Below are positions 45,948 to 55,811 of a DNA stretch of 64,000 bases, one piece after another. The stretch is from assembly GCA_036936605.1 (NCBI GenBank), contig JAUPFV010000003.1, forward strand, positions 100,635,278-100,699,277, in the 5' to 3' direction. The notes under the pieces were generated by a model that was given only the letters and a program-made list of their open reading frames with translations, made no database searches and was not told where the DNA came from. The position numbers and the translations under genes are program-made. This DNA is from Limnanthes douglasii subsp. nivea. Taxonomy: Eukaryota > Streptophyta > Magnoliopsida > Brassicales > Limnanthaceae. The number at the start of each line of letters is the position of its first letter. The stretch's first letter is position 1.

Positions 45948-48691
45948 TTATGGATGCCGACTACAGTAGAATATTCAAAACTGATAGGTTATTTACTAAA
46001 GATGAATTGGATGCTTTTGTGGACATTAAATCGAAGAAGATTAAGTTTGTCACAATTACAAAGCTCTACGATAGAGGGAAATGGGGAAGGACTCCTAGGT
46101 TAGAGTAAGTTTGTGAGCGGTACGGTGTATTCGTATGAAAAGCGAAACCGAAAACTTTAAGAAAGCGGAAGACATCGTTAAAGAAATGTAATTATCTGTT
46201 TGCGCTAAAAGGTCATCTGATCGACGTACTAGCCATGAAATGACGTTTGGAGGTGATAAACGGTACTCATAATCATAAACCCTACGTTTGCCCAGACATC
46301 CGTTCCCGCGCTTGTAGGCTAAAAGGAGATGAAGAGGAACTAGTTCGTAGTTTGTCTCACCTCGGTTCGCATCCTAGGGAGATATATAGTGGTTTGAAGT
46401 ACCAATATCCCGAGAACATTTCAAACATGTGTGCAATCTACAATTGCCGCCAAAAACATCGGGATGTTAAGCACGGGGGACAAACGCAAATGCAATATTT
46501 GTTGACGAAGTTGAAGGAGAATGGATACTTCACGTGGGAGCGTTTGAAAGACGATTCAAAAGTGATCACTGACTTTTTTTTCGCATATCCTACTAGCATA
46601 GACTTATTACGTACATTCCCCAATGTGTTATTCATGGATTATATGTACAAGACGACTAGGTATAAGATGTTTTTATTAGAGATTGTCGGTTTAACGTCGA
46701 CTTCCATTACATTTACCATTGCGTACGTGTTTTTAAGCAGAGAGAAGATTGGAAACTATGTATGGGATTTGGAAAATTTACGTGGTTTGATGATGGATAA
46801 CGTGTGCGCATTTTCGAGCGTTATTGTTACCGATCGAGAGTTAGCTCTCATGCGAGCAATCGATGATATTTTTCCGGGCACACACCACTTGTTATGCACG
46901 TGGCACATTAGTAAGAACATTCTTATGGGGTCCGAAAGATATTGCACGATGATGCAGTAGCGAAACAATTTGTTGAGTTTTACGGCTACGTTGCGGGGGC
47001 CAACACGGTTGAGAGTTACCAAAATAATCTAGATACATTGAAGGAGATGTTCGTCTCTCAACCGAAGTGTTTTGCGTACATTATGGACACATGGATAACA
47101 AAATATGGTGATAAGTTTCTTGCGTACCAAACGAAAAAGATTAAGCATTATGGCAAAAAAACTACAGATAGGTTTGTCCTTTTATCCAATTTTTTTGTTT
47201 AGCTGTTTGGTCTCTTTTCAAAGAAGTTCATAATTTTGTACTTGTACTATGTAGGGCGGAGGGTGCTCACTCGTCCATAAAAAATATATTGGGACGAATC
47301 AATGTAACTTTGAGCTATTTTGGGAAAAAGTTCACAACTTATTAACGAAGTAGTATGCGGGGATCGTCGAATCATTCGAGCGAAGTAAGTTTAGAAGAAT
47401 TCCCGATTTTGATGGTGTTTTGACCTAAAATCTTAAAGGTCATGTGTCACATGCGGGTCTAAAGATATTGATGCTTGCTATTGTACGTGCTAGAAAGATA
47501 GTAGTAGATCGGGTAGCATGTGGATGATGTTTCCTTAAGAAAACACATGGTTTACCATGTGCATGTGAAATTAAGTTTATAACTAGAGATGGTAGGTGCA
47601 TCCCTTTAGAAGATATGGATGTCTTTTAGAAAAGATTAGATATTGTTCATAGAGATCCTAGCTCTCGTGAAGAAGAATTGCAAAAAAAACTTTCCATAAT
47701 TGACAACTTCATTCGTAGTTTCCGCCCCGGCCAACAAAACCACATTATCAATAGGGTAATTCAAATTTTGAGGCCCAAGACAAGTCATATTCAAGATCCT
47801 AAAGAAGCGGTTAGAGCTAAGGGTAGACCAAAGGAAGGCGTTGATAAATCGACTAAACGGAACCCTAGTTCATGGAGCACGGCCGCATCCAACGTGGTTC
47901 CCATCGTACCACCCAAACCTCCATTAACAAAAAAGAAAGTTGGAAGGCCTAAGAAAATTGTTAAAGATGGGAAGTTAACATTATATCCGGATTGCATCCC
48001 GACATTTCTACACACTTACATTTTAGAGTTAGTTGACGTTCTTCCAAACGGACAGTACGGATATCGTTCCGTAGCACATTCAATATACAACAATGAAGAT
48101 AGATGGGAGGATGTTAGACGCGAGTTTTTGAAGGAGTTATGGGACAACCGTGCATCTTGGTTGGATGTATATAGTTCGCCAAAGGTGTTCGACGATTTGG
48201 TACATAGGTTAGATTACTTCAAGCCCCACCCTAGTAGCCGCTATTGGATGACATTTCCGGACATTGGACTAGTCATCGCGACAAGGTATCAATGCATGGT
48301 ATACCATGTATCGCAAGCAGCCTCGTTAACGTATCTACCAATCTGTGGAAGGCCACCCGTCAACAATTCAACGATCATAGAAGTTGGGATAACTTTCGTA
48401 CATGGATGTTACTTTGTTAATGTAAGCATATTTCGTTTCATATCCCAATTTCTTGCGCTATCATTACAAAATGCATTAATTTATTCTTTTTTCTTGCAGT
48501 TTACTACTCCACCCGATGGACCGTTGCCTCTATTATACCCATGTTGGGGTGCTTACGCAACCGAAGAAACGAATCAATGGGTGCATCTCTACTACCGTCG
48601 GCTAAACAAATTTACACAAATAATGCCCGCTAGGAAAATCAACTTAAACGAAAAACCACATGTAACGGATTTGACTAGAGACGACGTTTGA
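45948..48691 (+). pseudogene. MULE-B transposase fused to OTU-like domain
   Basis: Reads MDADYSRIFKTDRL at 45948, then a FAR1/MULE-type N-terminal part (VCERYGVFV to THNH, with stops). A long transposase frame spans 46247-46960: MDYMYKTTRYKMFLLEIVG (first Asp), VTDRELAL (second Asp) and C-x-W-H (LLCTWHIS). A GT-AG intron (47172-47254) joins TTDR to AEGAHSSIKNIL (catalytic Glu). The SWIM zinc finger is damaged (stop within CG*C, and CAC instead of CAH, about 47515-47565). A basic AT-hook-like linker (KGRPKEG, VGRPKK) leads to the OTU domain (about 48000-48660), with a second intron at 48422-48499. The OTU block reads PNGQYGYRSVA, where the usual form is DGxCGxR, and the later His motif reads CYFVN rather than NHFxN. 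Both Cys and His of the catalytic set are therefore Tyr. Stop at 48689-48691. Confidence 0.85.
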
Positions 48692-48852
48692 AATGCTTTT
48701 ATACAATATTTAAGTTATTTTGCCCAACGTTTGATGTGATTTTGTATCATAGTTGATGTAATTTTGTATGATGTTAGTTTTTTGCTCAAATACAAGCCTT
48801 TGCGTGCATTTTTTTATTTATTTAAAAGAGTCGCCAAGATAACATATTACAC

Positions 48853-49263
48853 TTGTCGCATGCGATGATATTTGGGCCCGGTCTCATGCGACATAGGGCC
48901 AATATATTGGCTCTGTTTTTCAGACAGAGGGCTTGCGTCGCATGGCCAAAATGCGATGGTGTTTGGGCCCGGTCTCATGCGACGCAAGGCCAATATATTG
49001 GCTCTATTTTTCAGACAGAGGGCTTGCGTTGCATGGCCAAAATGTGATGGTGTTTGGGTCCGGTCTCATTCAATGCAAGGCCAATATATTGGCTCTGTTT
49101 TTCAGACAGAGGGCTTGCGTCGCATGGCTAAAATGCTATGGTTTTTGGGCCCGGTCTCATGCGACACAAGGCCAATATATTGGCTCTGTTTATCAGACAG
49201 AGGGTTTGCATCGCATGGCCTAAATGCGTTGTTCTTTGGGCCCGGTCTCATGCGACGCAAGTT
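48853..49263. repeat. 91-bp tandem repeat array
   Basis: Exact spacing of 91 bp between successive TTTGGG(C/T)CC words (48871, 48962, 49053, 49144, 49235), about 4.5 units. Each unit holds the 12-mer GTCTCATGCGAC (48881, 48972, 49154, 49245; mutated in unit 3), a perfect palindrome GCCAATATATTGGC and a hairpin CTCTG/CAGAG. It also has CTTGCGTCGCAT, pairing with ATGCGACGCAAG across the unit. Short open frames here are by-products of the 91-bp period. Confidence 0.95.
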
Positions 49264-49471
49264 CTAATATATTACGGCCTAAATAACGCAGTTTATACAA
49301 TTGTTGGAGTAAAAGAACATTAAAAAGGGGAAATTTTAATTTTAGAGTTCAACAGTACACCAAACAAGACACTTGAAGCAAATACATAAAGACGAAAACA
49401 ACAAGTTAACACCTTAACTTAAACAAACATAAGAAAATAATTAAACTACGACATGCTAACAACCAAAATGC

Positions 49472-49844
49472 TCAATCGTCGAAGTCATATCCCAAGTTGT
49501 CGTTAGAATTAATCCCCTCCCTTTCTGTAATCCTATCTTGAATATATGCTACCATATACCTAGTGATGTAGTCTACCACCGTCATGTTCCAGACGGCAGC
49601 CGCTTCTTGCTTAATTTTATATGGCAAAAACAACAACGATCCATCGGTTTGTAAAAAGGTACCTCTGTTTGATTTGTTCACGGTTGCGCACGAATAGACC
49701 TCCAGTTCCTAAACGACCATAGCTGTAGTACATCTTACAAAGGACTCGCTCAAAAAACGCATCTCTAGTATCTTCCCGCATCTCTCGACGGATAATCTTT
49801 ACCGCCTCAAGCAAATGGTAGTATTCATGAGGAGTAAACTCCAT
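49472..49844 (-). pseudogene. Small uncharacterised MULE passenger gene (copy B)
   Basis: Two overlapping frames, 49844-49617 and 49681-49472, join by a frameshift near 49650. The first reads MEFTPHEYYHLLEAVKI, then REMREDTRDAFFERVLCKMYY. The second ends with acidic residues (GYDFDD). It resembles 6687-6451 in MULE-A and, more weakly, the plus-strand gene at 50306-50722 (ALICQIYFLYGRDG against VLCKMYYSYGRLG). It may be a divergent Myb/SANT-like DNA-binding protein. No known domain is certain. Confidence 0.5.
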
Positions 49845-49983
49845 TTGTTAAACTTTTTATGTTTGATGAGTGTTTCAAAATGTTAGATAGTTCTCACATT
49901 GATGTTATTTTGAGTCTATTTATATATGGGGTTTTAGGGTGGGAGTTTTTATTAAAGTGGAGTCAAATTTGGAGGGAGCTTTT

Positions 49984-50135
49984 GATTTTTGAGAATCAGC
50001 GGGAGTTTTCAATTTTTGAGAATGAGCGGGACTTTTCAATTTTTGAGAATAAGCAGGAGTTTTCAATTTTTGAGAATGAATGAGAGTTTTCAATTTTTGA
50101 GAATGAGCGGGACTTTTTTGTTGTTGAGAATTGGC
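49984..50135. repeat. 27-bp minisatellite
   Basis: About five copies of a 27-bp unit (gagaatnagcgggagtttt + caattttt). It lies between the divergent 5' ends of the 49.8-kb (-) and 50.3-kb (+) genes, so inside their shared promoter region. Confidence 0.85.
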
Positions 50136-50305
50136 GGGAATTTTTAATAATTATCTGACCCTATCTATCTACATCGTCCTATTCACTTTACATGTGTCAC
50201 GTTTTCGTTCGTCTAACTGGATTACGTTATCTGAAAACGAAATTGTCTATAAATAGATGTTGTATTCACATTAAAGGGTAAATTAGTTGATAAATTAAGC
50301 AAAAA

Positions 50306-50722
50306 ATGTGTCAATGGACTGAGTTGGAAGATCAATATCTGATGAGGGCATCAGTTAAAGTTGCTAACACGAACATGCTAGAGGGCGATAAAAGGTACTG
50401 GGAGGCATTGATATGCCAGATATACTTCCTATACGGAAGGGACGGTATTCAGCCGCCTAGAATTTCAAGGTGTGTTGATGAGGTGAAAGCTAGGTGGTCA
50501 GTCCTAGTCACATTCCGTCAACATCCAATTTCTGGCCTAACGGAATTGGAACGACGTGTTGTATGTAACCGGTTCAACTGCCAGGTCACGGATTCGATAA
50601 CAGAGGAGCAGCTGGATCAGGTCCGTTCTGACATTATCCACATCCGTTTAGAGGAAATGCGTGATTACCAGGATGAGAAAGAAGAAAGAAGGTTGATGAA
50701 ATGGAACTGGCCTAATAGATAA
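50306..50722 (+). CDS. Myb/SANT (trihelix)-like small protein of MULE-B
   Basis: An uninterrupted 138-residue frame. The N-terminal half reads WTELEDQYLMRA, then RYWEALICQIYFLYG and VKARWSVLVTF. This is the W...ED...L...A / YW..I...F / K.RW..L pattern of plant Myb/SANT-like or trihelix DNA-binding proteins. The C-terminal half is charged and probably helical (LEEMRDYQDEKEERRLMKW). It starts at the first ATG after an AT-rich leader. It is the only undamaged frame of MULE-B, convergent with the PMD gene and divergent from the small minus gene. It could be an accessory DNA-binding protein of the transposon or a captured host fragment. Domain call tentative. Confidence 0.55.
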   Translation: MCQWTELEDQYLMRASVKVANTNMLEGDKRYWEALICQIYFLYGRDGIQPPRISRCVDEVKARWSVLVTFRQHPISGLTELERRVVCNRFNCQVTDSITEEQLDQVRSDIIHIRLEEMRDYQDEKEERRLMKWNWPNR

Positions 50723-50730
50723 ACTATGAT

Positions 50731-50960
50731 TTGAGTATGTGTTTGAGTGTGAGTTTCAGTTTATGTTTGAGTGTGAGTTTCAGTTTGTTATTGAGTGTGT
50801 GTTTCAGTTTAAGTTTGAGTGTGTGTTTCAGTTTTAGTTTGAGTGTGAGTTTCAGTTTGTGTTTGAGTGTGTGTTTAAATTTGTGTTTGAGTGTGTGTTT
50901 CAAATTTGTGTTTGAGTATGTGCTCTAGTTTATGTATGAGATTTTGTTTCAGTTTATGTT
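50731..50960. repeat. 24-bp minisatellite (TTTGAGTGTGAGTTTCAGTTTATG-like)
   Basis: About nine imperfect copies of a 24-bp unit (tttgagtgtg + agtttcagtttatg) starting right after the stop of the Myb-like gene. The open frame across it is a product of the period being a multiple of three. Confidence 0.85.
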
Positions 50961-51748
50961 GACCTTATATTTCGTATTAAAGGTATGCTGCGAGTAATAA
51001 TAAAATGATATACTATCAAATGAAATACTATCAAAAATAAGGGTAAAAATTACCATATAATGTTTTTCAATCGTAGAAGCTCTAACTCTTACTACACAAC
51101 TTAAGCATTCAACTATCGAAGAACTTGCCTTCTTCTTAAAGAACACAACAGGAATGTTCTGGAGAGTAGGAACAATCAAACATGATAAGAAAAAGAGAGA
51201 GATAATATAGTTATGAGGTCTCATATCTATTATAAACAAATATGAAGACTTATAAGTTGGTGGATGAAACCAGGGAGACAAGGCTGGATGAAATGAGGTT
51301 TAGTGGGAGCAAAACATCTTCTTAAAGAAGACAGAACCGCCATTATTATGTTACTCATGTTCGAACAAAAAAACCAGTGCTTTTTTTATTATCTCTTTTT
51401 GGATGTTTATCTGTTAATATGATAATGTATTTTTTATTTTATTTGTGGGGGTGGGGGTGGGGGTTAGAGCTAAGTGATATATGAAAGTAGATTTTAGTCT
51501 TTTCAAATTACTATTGAACTCGGTGGAGTGGTGGTTAGGTCTGTTAATGATTCTTATAACCCGACCAAAAATTCCATTCTAAAATTCTAAACGGATAAAA
51601 TTGAGTTGGAATCGAACCCATAAAATTGATAAATTGAAAGCATACAATAAATGAAAATACAATAAATAAAAGCAGTCATAAAATTTCTCGGTTACAAAAT
51701 ATAATGCTAACGTCGAAAAGTCTGATAAAAGTATGTTGCGAGTAATAA
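50961..51748. other. Spacer between Myb-like and PMD genes
   Basis: No gene recognised. Includes a short G-rich microsatellite (gtgggggtgggggtggggg, 51446-51466). Confidence 0.5.
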
Positions 51749-53339
51749 TTAGCGACGTCTATACCTTTCAGTGATCATGCACATGTGAAGGGAGGTCTGT
51801 ACCAGATCGTCGTGCTCTAATGTCGGTATCGATGGAGCAAACCGAGCAATCTGCTCGCATTCTGCATGGTCAGCAGCACCCTGCGGCTCCAACCGAGGAC
51901 CTCCAGCTGCACCATAGCTACTAACGATGTACCATAGCTTCTTTTTCACCCAAACGTAGTACATCGGGTCGACACTCTCTCCACTACCAGTGTACAACGG
52001 TCCATCAGGAGCGTACACATGGTACTCTCAATCCCTCTACAAGTGAGTGTCTCAAACGTATCTTCTGACCATCTTCTTCCCTACTTTTTTTTATGCAGGA
52101 GGGCGTATATCTTTAGGAATCAGCTATACAAAGCCCATCTGTGGAGTGACACGATCAGGGTAATACGGCACAATCACGTCGAATGCCTTAAGCGTCAACT
52201 CAACCCAATTAATCAGCTGGAACGGATTATGGTCCCGTAAGTGTACGAAGGGAATGAAAATGTCCTGTAAATAAATAAATAAACAAGTTAGCCATTTATA
52301 TTAGTAAAAATACTTAAAATTAAAATGAACAAATATGACTTACACGTGACTCTATGCACGTCGAAAGTGCATGTCTCAACTGCCTGCGCACATCGTGAGA
52401 AACGCCAATCTTCTGCAGTGCATGTCGGCACATATGGGGCATAGATAGGTCATAATCGCAAAACAATGGAGCTCGAAGCTGAACGAAGTGGGAAAATATC
52501 CACAACTCGAGCATCCCTATTAACCCGCAAATGCCTCACGTACCTTGTAGAGATCCCTGACTAAGGGAGTGGGACAACTGTGCTAAAATCAACTGGCCCC
52601 AGCTGAACCTATGCATACCCTAGTATCGGTTCACAAACTGGAGGTAATCTAAAGAAATGTTGTTGCCGGTTTTGTTGGCATAGATGGTGGTACCTCACAA
52701 GAACAGTATGTAGGCACGGGTGCACATCCACATAAGGTTCATAGTACTAGCATTCCTAAATTTTTTACTCAAATCAGCTGGTTGTACACCTAACATGCTA
52801 GCATAAGTCCTAATACGCTCAACCTCCGAGTCAAAAGATAATACATCAAAATACCAACCTTCGACCGGTAATCCAGTGATGACAAAGACGTCGCCCAAAG
52901 TTACTGTCATCTCCCCGAACGAGAAATGAAATGAAGAAGTCTTCTCTTACTGTGAATGTGATCCTTCAGGTGCCGCCTCAGGTGCGTGGGGTGCATCGTC
53001 CTCATACTATAAATGTGATCCCTCAGGTGCCTCCCCCCGCTCTACCCCCACCATGTCCTCCGGTAACTCCGGTGCATCTGCATCGTCTACGTAAGAAAGG
53101 CCAGGTGCCTGCGAAGAAGAACCTGCCCCTGTGCTACCAACAGCAGTAAGAATGTCATCGTCATTTCAATGATGATGGAGACGTCGTTTCGTCTGCGTAC
53201 CAGGAGTTTGTCCCTCATTGGGACCTGCCTATACATGCTCGGGAAAAAATCTAGCTTCTGCTGCCTCACGCGCCAAACGCGCTTCGCGTGACCTCGCTTT
53301 CTTAAACGGATTTTTGACTGTCATCTTGGTTCGCCCCAT
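51749..53339 (-). pseudogene. Plant mobile domain (PMD) gene of MULE-B, degenerate
   Basis: Probable start MGRTKMTVKNPFKKARSREA at 53339. A poorly conserved N-terminal region follows, then FHFSFGEMTVTLGDVFVITG and YASMLGVQPADL (52910-52760), TRAYILFL (stop) GTTIYANKTGN (about 52690-52660), RFSWGQLILAQLSHSL (about 52600), and a late PMD segment FVHLRDHNPFQL (about 52250). The tail is DPMYYVWVKKKLWYIVSS (51749-52018), matching YVKKHGWYKI in MULE-A. Several stops and frameshifts. It has the same place and orientation in the element as the MULE-A PMD gene. PMD proteins of plants are implicated in transposon silencing and genome stability (MAIN, MAIL1), while transposon-borne PMDs are of unknown role. 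Confidence 0.75.
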
Positions 53340-53411
53340 CCTATAAAGACAACATAAAGTAATATGTATTAGTGAAATAAGACAAATAAAAGTAGTTTGT
53401 AAGTGTAAGTT

Positions 53412-53476
53412 GTCGCATGAGACAGCTTAAGCTGTCTGTCGCATGAGACGACAATACACACCCCGTCTCATGCGAC
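53412..53476. repeat. Right subterminal motif cluster of MULE-B
   Basis: GTCGCATGAGAC at 53412-53423 and 53438-53449, and the opposite orientation GTCTCATGCGAC at 53465-53476. The perfect 16-bp palindrome GACAGCTTAAGCTGTC lies at 53421-53436 between the first two. It mirrors the left cluster at 45844-45855 and the internal 91-bp array. Confidence 0.8.
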
Positions 53477-53491
53477 GAGGTGTTGTCTTGG

Positions 53492-53963
53492 TCGCACGGT
53501 CGTGCTACCACCAGCAGCGAAAACTCAAATCCCTAAACCCACCAAAGCAGCCTCATTTCACTAAAAATCAAATACAAAAATATAGATCCTAGCAAAACTA
53601 ACAAGAATACAACACTAATTTAACAAAACAACACCTAAAATCATGTAAAAATCGAACTTTTGAAATCGAAACCTAAAAACCTAATTTTCAACAGTTTATA
53701 CCAACGAAATCTAAAAAAAATATAACATGAGGTTTGTATTACTTACCTTTATGTTTTGCTGACTTTAGATTCTTGAAAAATAGGAGTTTTATTTTGGGTC
53801 GATTTTTGAGTGATTGAGAGGTTTCTAGAGAGAGGGAGAAAAATAGAAGAAAAATTGGTGAGATATTTATCAAACCCTTTTATACCTAGGTTTTCTGAAA
53901 AGGAAAAATTTGTCCAAAATTAGGTGAGAGATATATCAAATGGGTATAAGATCCATCGGTTTA
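53492..53963. other. 5' leader and terminal region of MULE-B PMD side
   Basis: No gene. Holds a purine- and pyrimidine-rich leader (53745-53880) upstream of the PMD gene and, near the TIR, several imperfect copies of 'gatatatcaaa/gatctatcaaa' words that echo the TIR core. Confidence 0.5.
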
Positions 53964-54000
53964 AGATCTATCAAAATGTGTCTTATTTCTAGCCTGGCGC

Positions 54001-54009
54001 CTTTTTAAA
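54001..54009. repeat. MULE-B right target-site duplication
   Basis: CTTTTTAAA, identical to 45376-45384. Confidence 0.85.
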
Positions 54010-54300
54010 ACACAAATTAGACAATAAAATTGGATATTAATTTTAGTATAAATGTTACAAAATATGGAAAATAATTTAGAATGATTGTTCATGAAATAAA
54101 TCGATGTAACTAAAAAATGATAATCAATAAAGCTAATAAATACTTAAGAAAAACACTTATACCCAACACTCGCTTTAGATATGACTGGACAAGGACTCCA
54201 AACTTCTAGACAAACTAATTCAAAAGATTCAACTCATTTGTTAACATGAGGATATAACGGAAGACGATGATGTTTAGAACATTGACACGACTCACATTCT
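54010..54300 (-). pseudogene. Copia integrase N-terminal fragment, right of MULE-B
   Basis: Minus-strand reading ECESCQCSKHHRLPLYPH (54300-54240) is the copia integrase zinc-binding end (C-x2-C-x-x-(G/S)KH). SFELVCLEVWSPCPVIS follows (54220-54170; usual form FxLVHSDVWGP). It is collinear with 45375 downward, so MULE-B split one copia integrase. Confidence 0.75.
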
Positions 54301-54420
54301 AATTAGATTAAATATTTAAATTGAGGATAAAGTAGTTTAAAGGAAACTAAATATAAATGACCTTTGGGCAGTATAATTATAAATATGTTAAGCAAGATAG
54401 TAGAGACCTTCAGATTAATG

Positions 54421-54421
<1 letters not shown>

Positions 54422-54466
<45 letters not shown>

Positions 54467-54571
54467 ATAATTCTTTTCGTCGTAAGATCCAAAAACAAAC
54501 ACTGATACGAATAAACGTGACAAAATAATTGCAATCTTTAGTAATTTTGCTCACATAAATAAGATTAAATG

Positions 54572-54614
<43 letters not shown>

Positions 54615-54724
54615 ATAATTCTTTTCGTCGTAAGATCCAAAAACAAACACTGATACGAATAAACGTGACAAAATAATTGCAATCTTTAGTAATTTTGCTC
54701 ACATAAATAAGATTAAATGATAAT
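54422..54724. repeat. (TA)n microsatellites and a 148-bp tandem duplication
   Basis: Two (TA)n runs (54422-54464 and 54574-54612), each followed by the same block of about 110 bp starting TCAATAATTCTTTTCGTCGT (54464 and 54612). The two blocks look identical base for base, so the duplication is recent or an assembly duplication at the TA run. Confidence 0.9.
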
Positions 54725-54779
54725 TTAGAAAAATTGAAAATAAAAACCAAATAAACATTTTGTTTAAATAATGTCTTAT

Positions 54780-55370
54780 CATGTCTTTATCTCTTCAAAC
54801 ATTCACCTCACATATAATTTTGCAGATAAAAGCTCTCGCAAAAGAGAAAATTGGATAAATACATTACTTTTTACCTTTTCGATGATTAATAAGAATATCA
54901 ATATTAGATTCACTATCAATTATATCAAGAATATCAATATTAGATTCATTATCAATTCAATCGAGATGGTAGAGAGAGTGCGGCAGATTGAGTAACAGAT
55001 TCAGTAACACTAAGTGTGTGAACTACGATATAAATAAAGAGGTCATCGTACTTGTTATTTGTTTAAAGGTTCATGTTAGGCACAAATGGAAAAAATAAAA
55101 AATTCTCTAAAAATATAAAATCTTTAGACACGAAATACTAATTAAAATATGGAAAAACACTTCCATCATTTTTGAACACTATAGTAAAAAAAATACATTT
55201 TAAATATTTAGGTTCTAATTTTATACGATTAGGACTAATATCCTTAAGTAAAAAATACAACAAAATATGCGGGGTTCAATATGCAATAAAGTTTTTAAGG
55301 AAAAAACATAGAACATTGAATCTTATTTTGGATAACAGTAGATAATATTTAATTTATTAAAAAAAATTCA
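54780..55370 (-). pseudogene. Second copia fragment (integrase-RT linker region)
   Basis: Similar over about 550 bp to 44590-45180, in the same orientation, with many substitutions. This is a second copia copy of the same family, cut by the G3 LTR at 55379. Confidence 0.75.
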
Positions 55371-55378
55371 TTAGAAAC

Positions 55379-55786
55379 TGATGAGTCCGGATTCCGTCAC
55401 CACTTCGGACATGGTCAGTTCAGACAATGTCTACCTAACCGGACATGGGCAGTTCAGACACCATCATCCATTGGACTGTTCGAACAGAACTAAAGTATTT
55501 AAAACATAATCACTTCTTGACTAAGTTGCATGCTCTCCTACTTAAAACTTATGGGTCCTTAAACTCGACTCGGGTCCATTAAACACGACCCGAAAGCCCA
55601 TAAGGCCCAAATATAAGGGTATAAATACCCAACCACCAACATTAAATGAGGGTAATGAAAATTAAATACAACCAGGCTGCTTAATTCTCCCTCTACACTC
55701 TACCCAAATATTAAATACTCACAAACTTCCATACAACTCTAAACAAAAATTACAAACTTACCCTCAGACAAAAATAAACCACACCA
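55379..55786 (+). mobile_element. 5' LTR of Tat-type gypsy G3
   Basis: Begins TGATGAGTCCGG, ends CCACACCA, 408 bp. TATAAATA at 55620-55627 is a likely promoter TATA box. It contains short direct repeats 'ggacatgg(t/g)cagttcagaca' near 55409-55460. Followed after two bases by a primer-binding-like TTGGCGACCAC. The 3' LTR lies beyond the window. Confidence 0.88.
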
Positions 55787-55788
55787 AA

Positions 55789-55808
55789 TTGGCGACCACA
55801 TTGGGAGC
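55789..55808 (+). other. G3 primer-binding site
   Basis: TTGGCGACCACATTGGGAGC directly after the LTR. The identity of the tRNA is not certain from memory. The G1 counterpart is mutated (TTGGAGACTACAGTGGGAGC). Confidence 0.6.
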
Positions 55809-55811
55809 ACG

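Larger units (their letters stand above)
45385..54000. mobile_element. MULE-B: complete 8.6-kb composite Mutator-like element
   Basis: Bounded by a perfect 9-bp target duplication. The terminal inverted repeat has 28 perfectly matching bp (45394-45421 and, reversed, 53964-53991; core AAGACACATTTTGATAGATC). It lies exactly 9 imperfectly matching bases inside each end, and the outer 9 bases also partly pair (TGACCGGGA against GCGCCAGGC). The cargo is a transposase-OTU gene (+), a 91-bp tandem array, a small gene (-), a Myb/SANT-like gene (+), two minisatellites and a PMD gene (-). It is inserted in a copia integrase remnant near its SDN motif. The intact target duplication suggests a later insertion than most neighbours, though the coding parts already carry stops. 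Confidence 0.88.

Noticed and set aside
48853..49263. CRISPR-like array because of regular spacing
   Set aside because: Units are directly adjacent 91-bp repeats with no unique spacers, in plant nuclear DNA.
48853..49323. Several overlapping open frames with repeated peptide blocks
   Set aside because: They arise from the 91-bp tandem repeat being read in all frames; there is no conserved domain, and the same DNA is an inverted-repeat array.
50731..50928. Open frame of Ser/Leu/Cys/Val repeats
   Set aside because: A product of the 24-bp minisatellite, not a gene; no start context and no domain.
53030..53150. Proline-rich plus-strand frame near the MULE-B PMD start
   Set aside because: The minus strand encodes the acidic, low-complexity N-terminal region of the PMD gene; the plus frame is its shadow.
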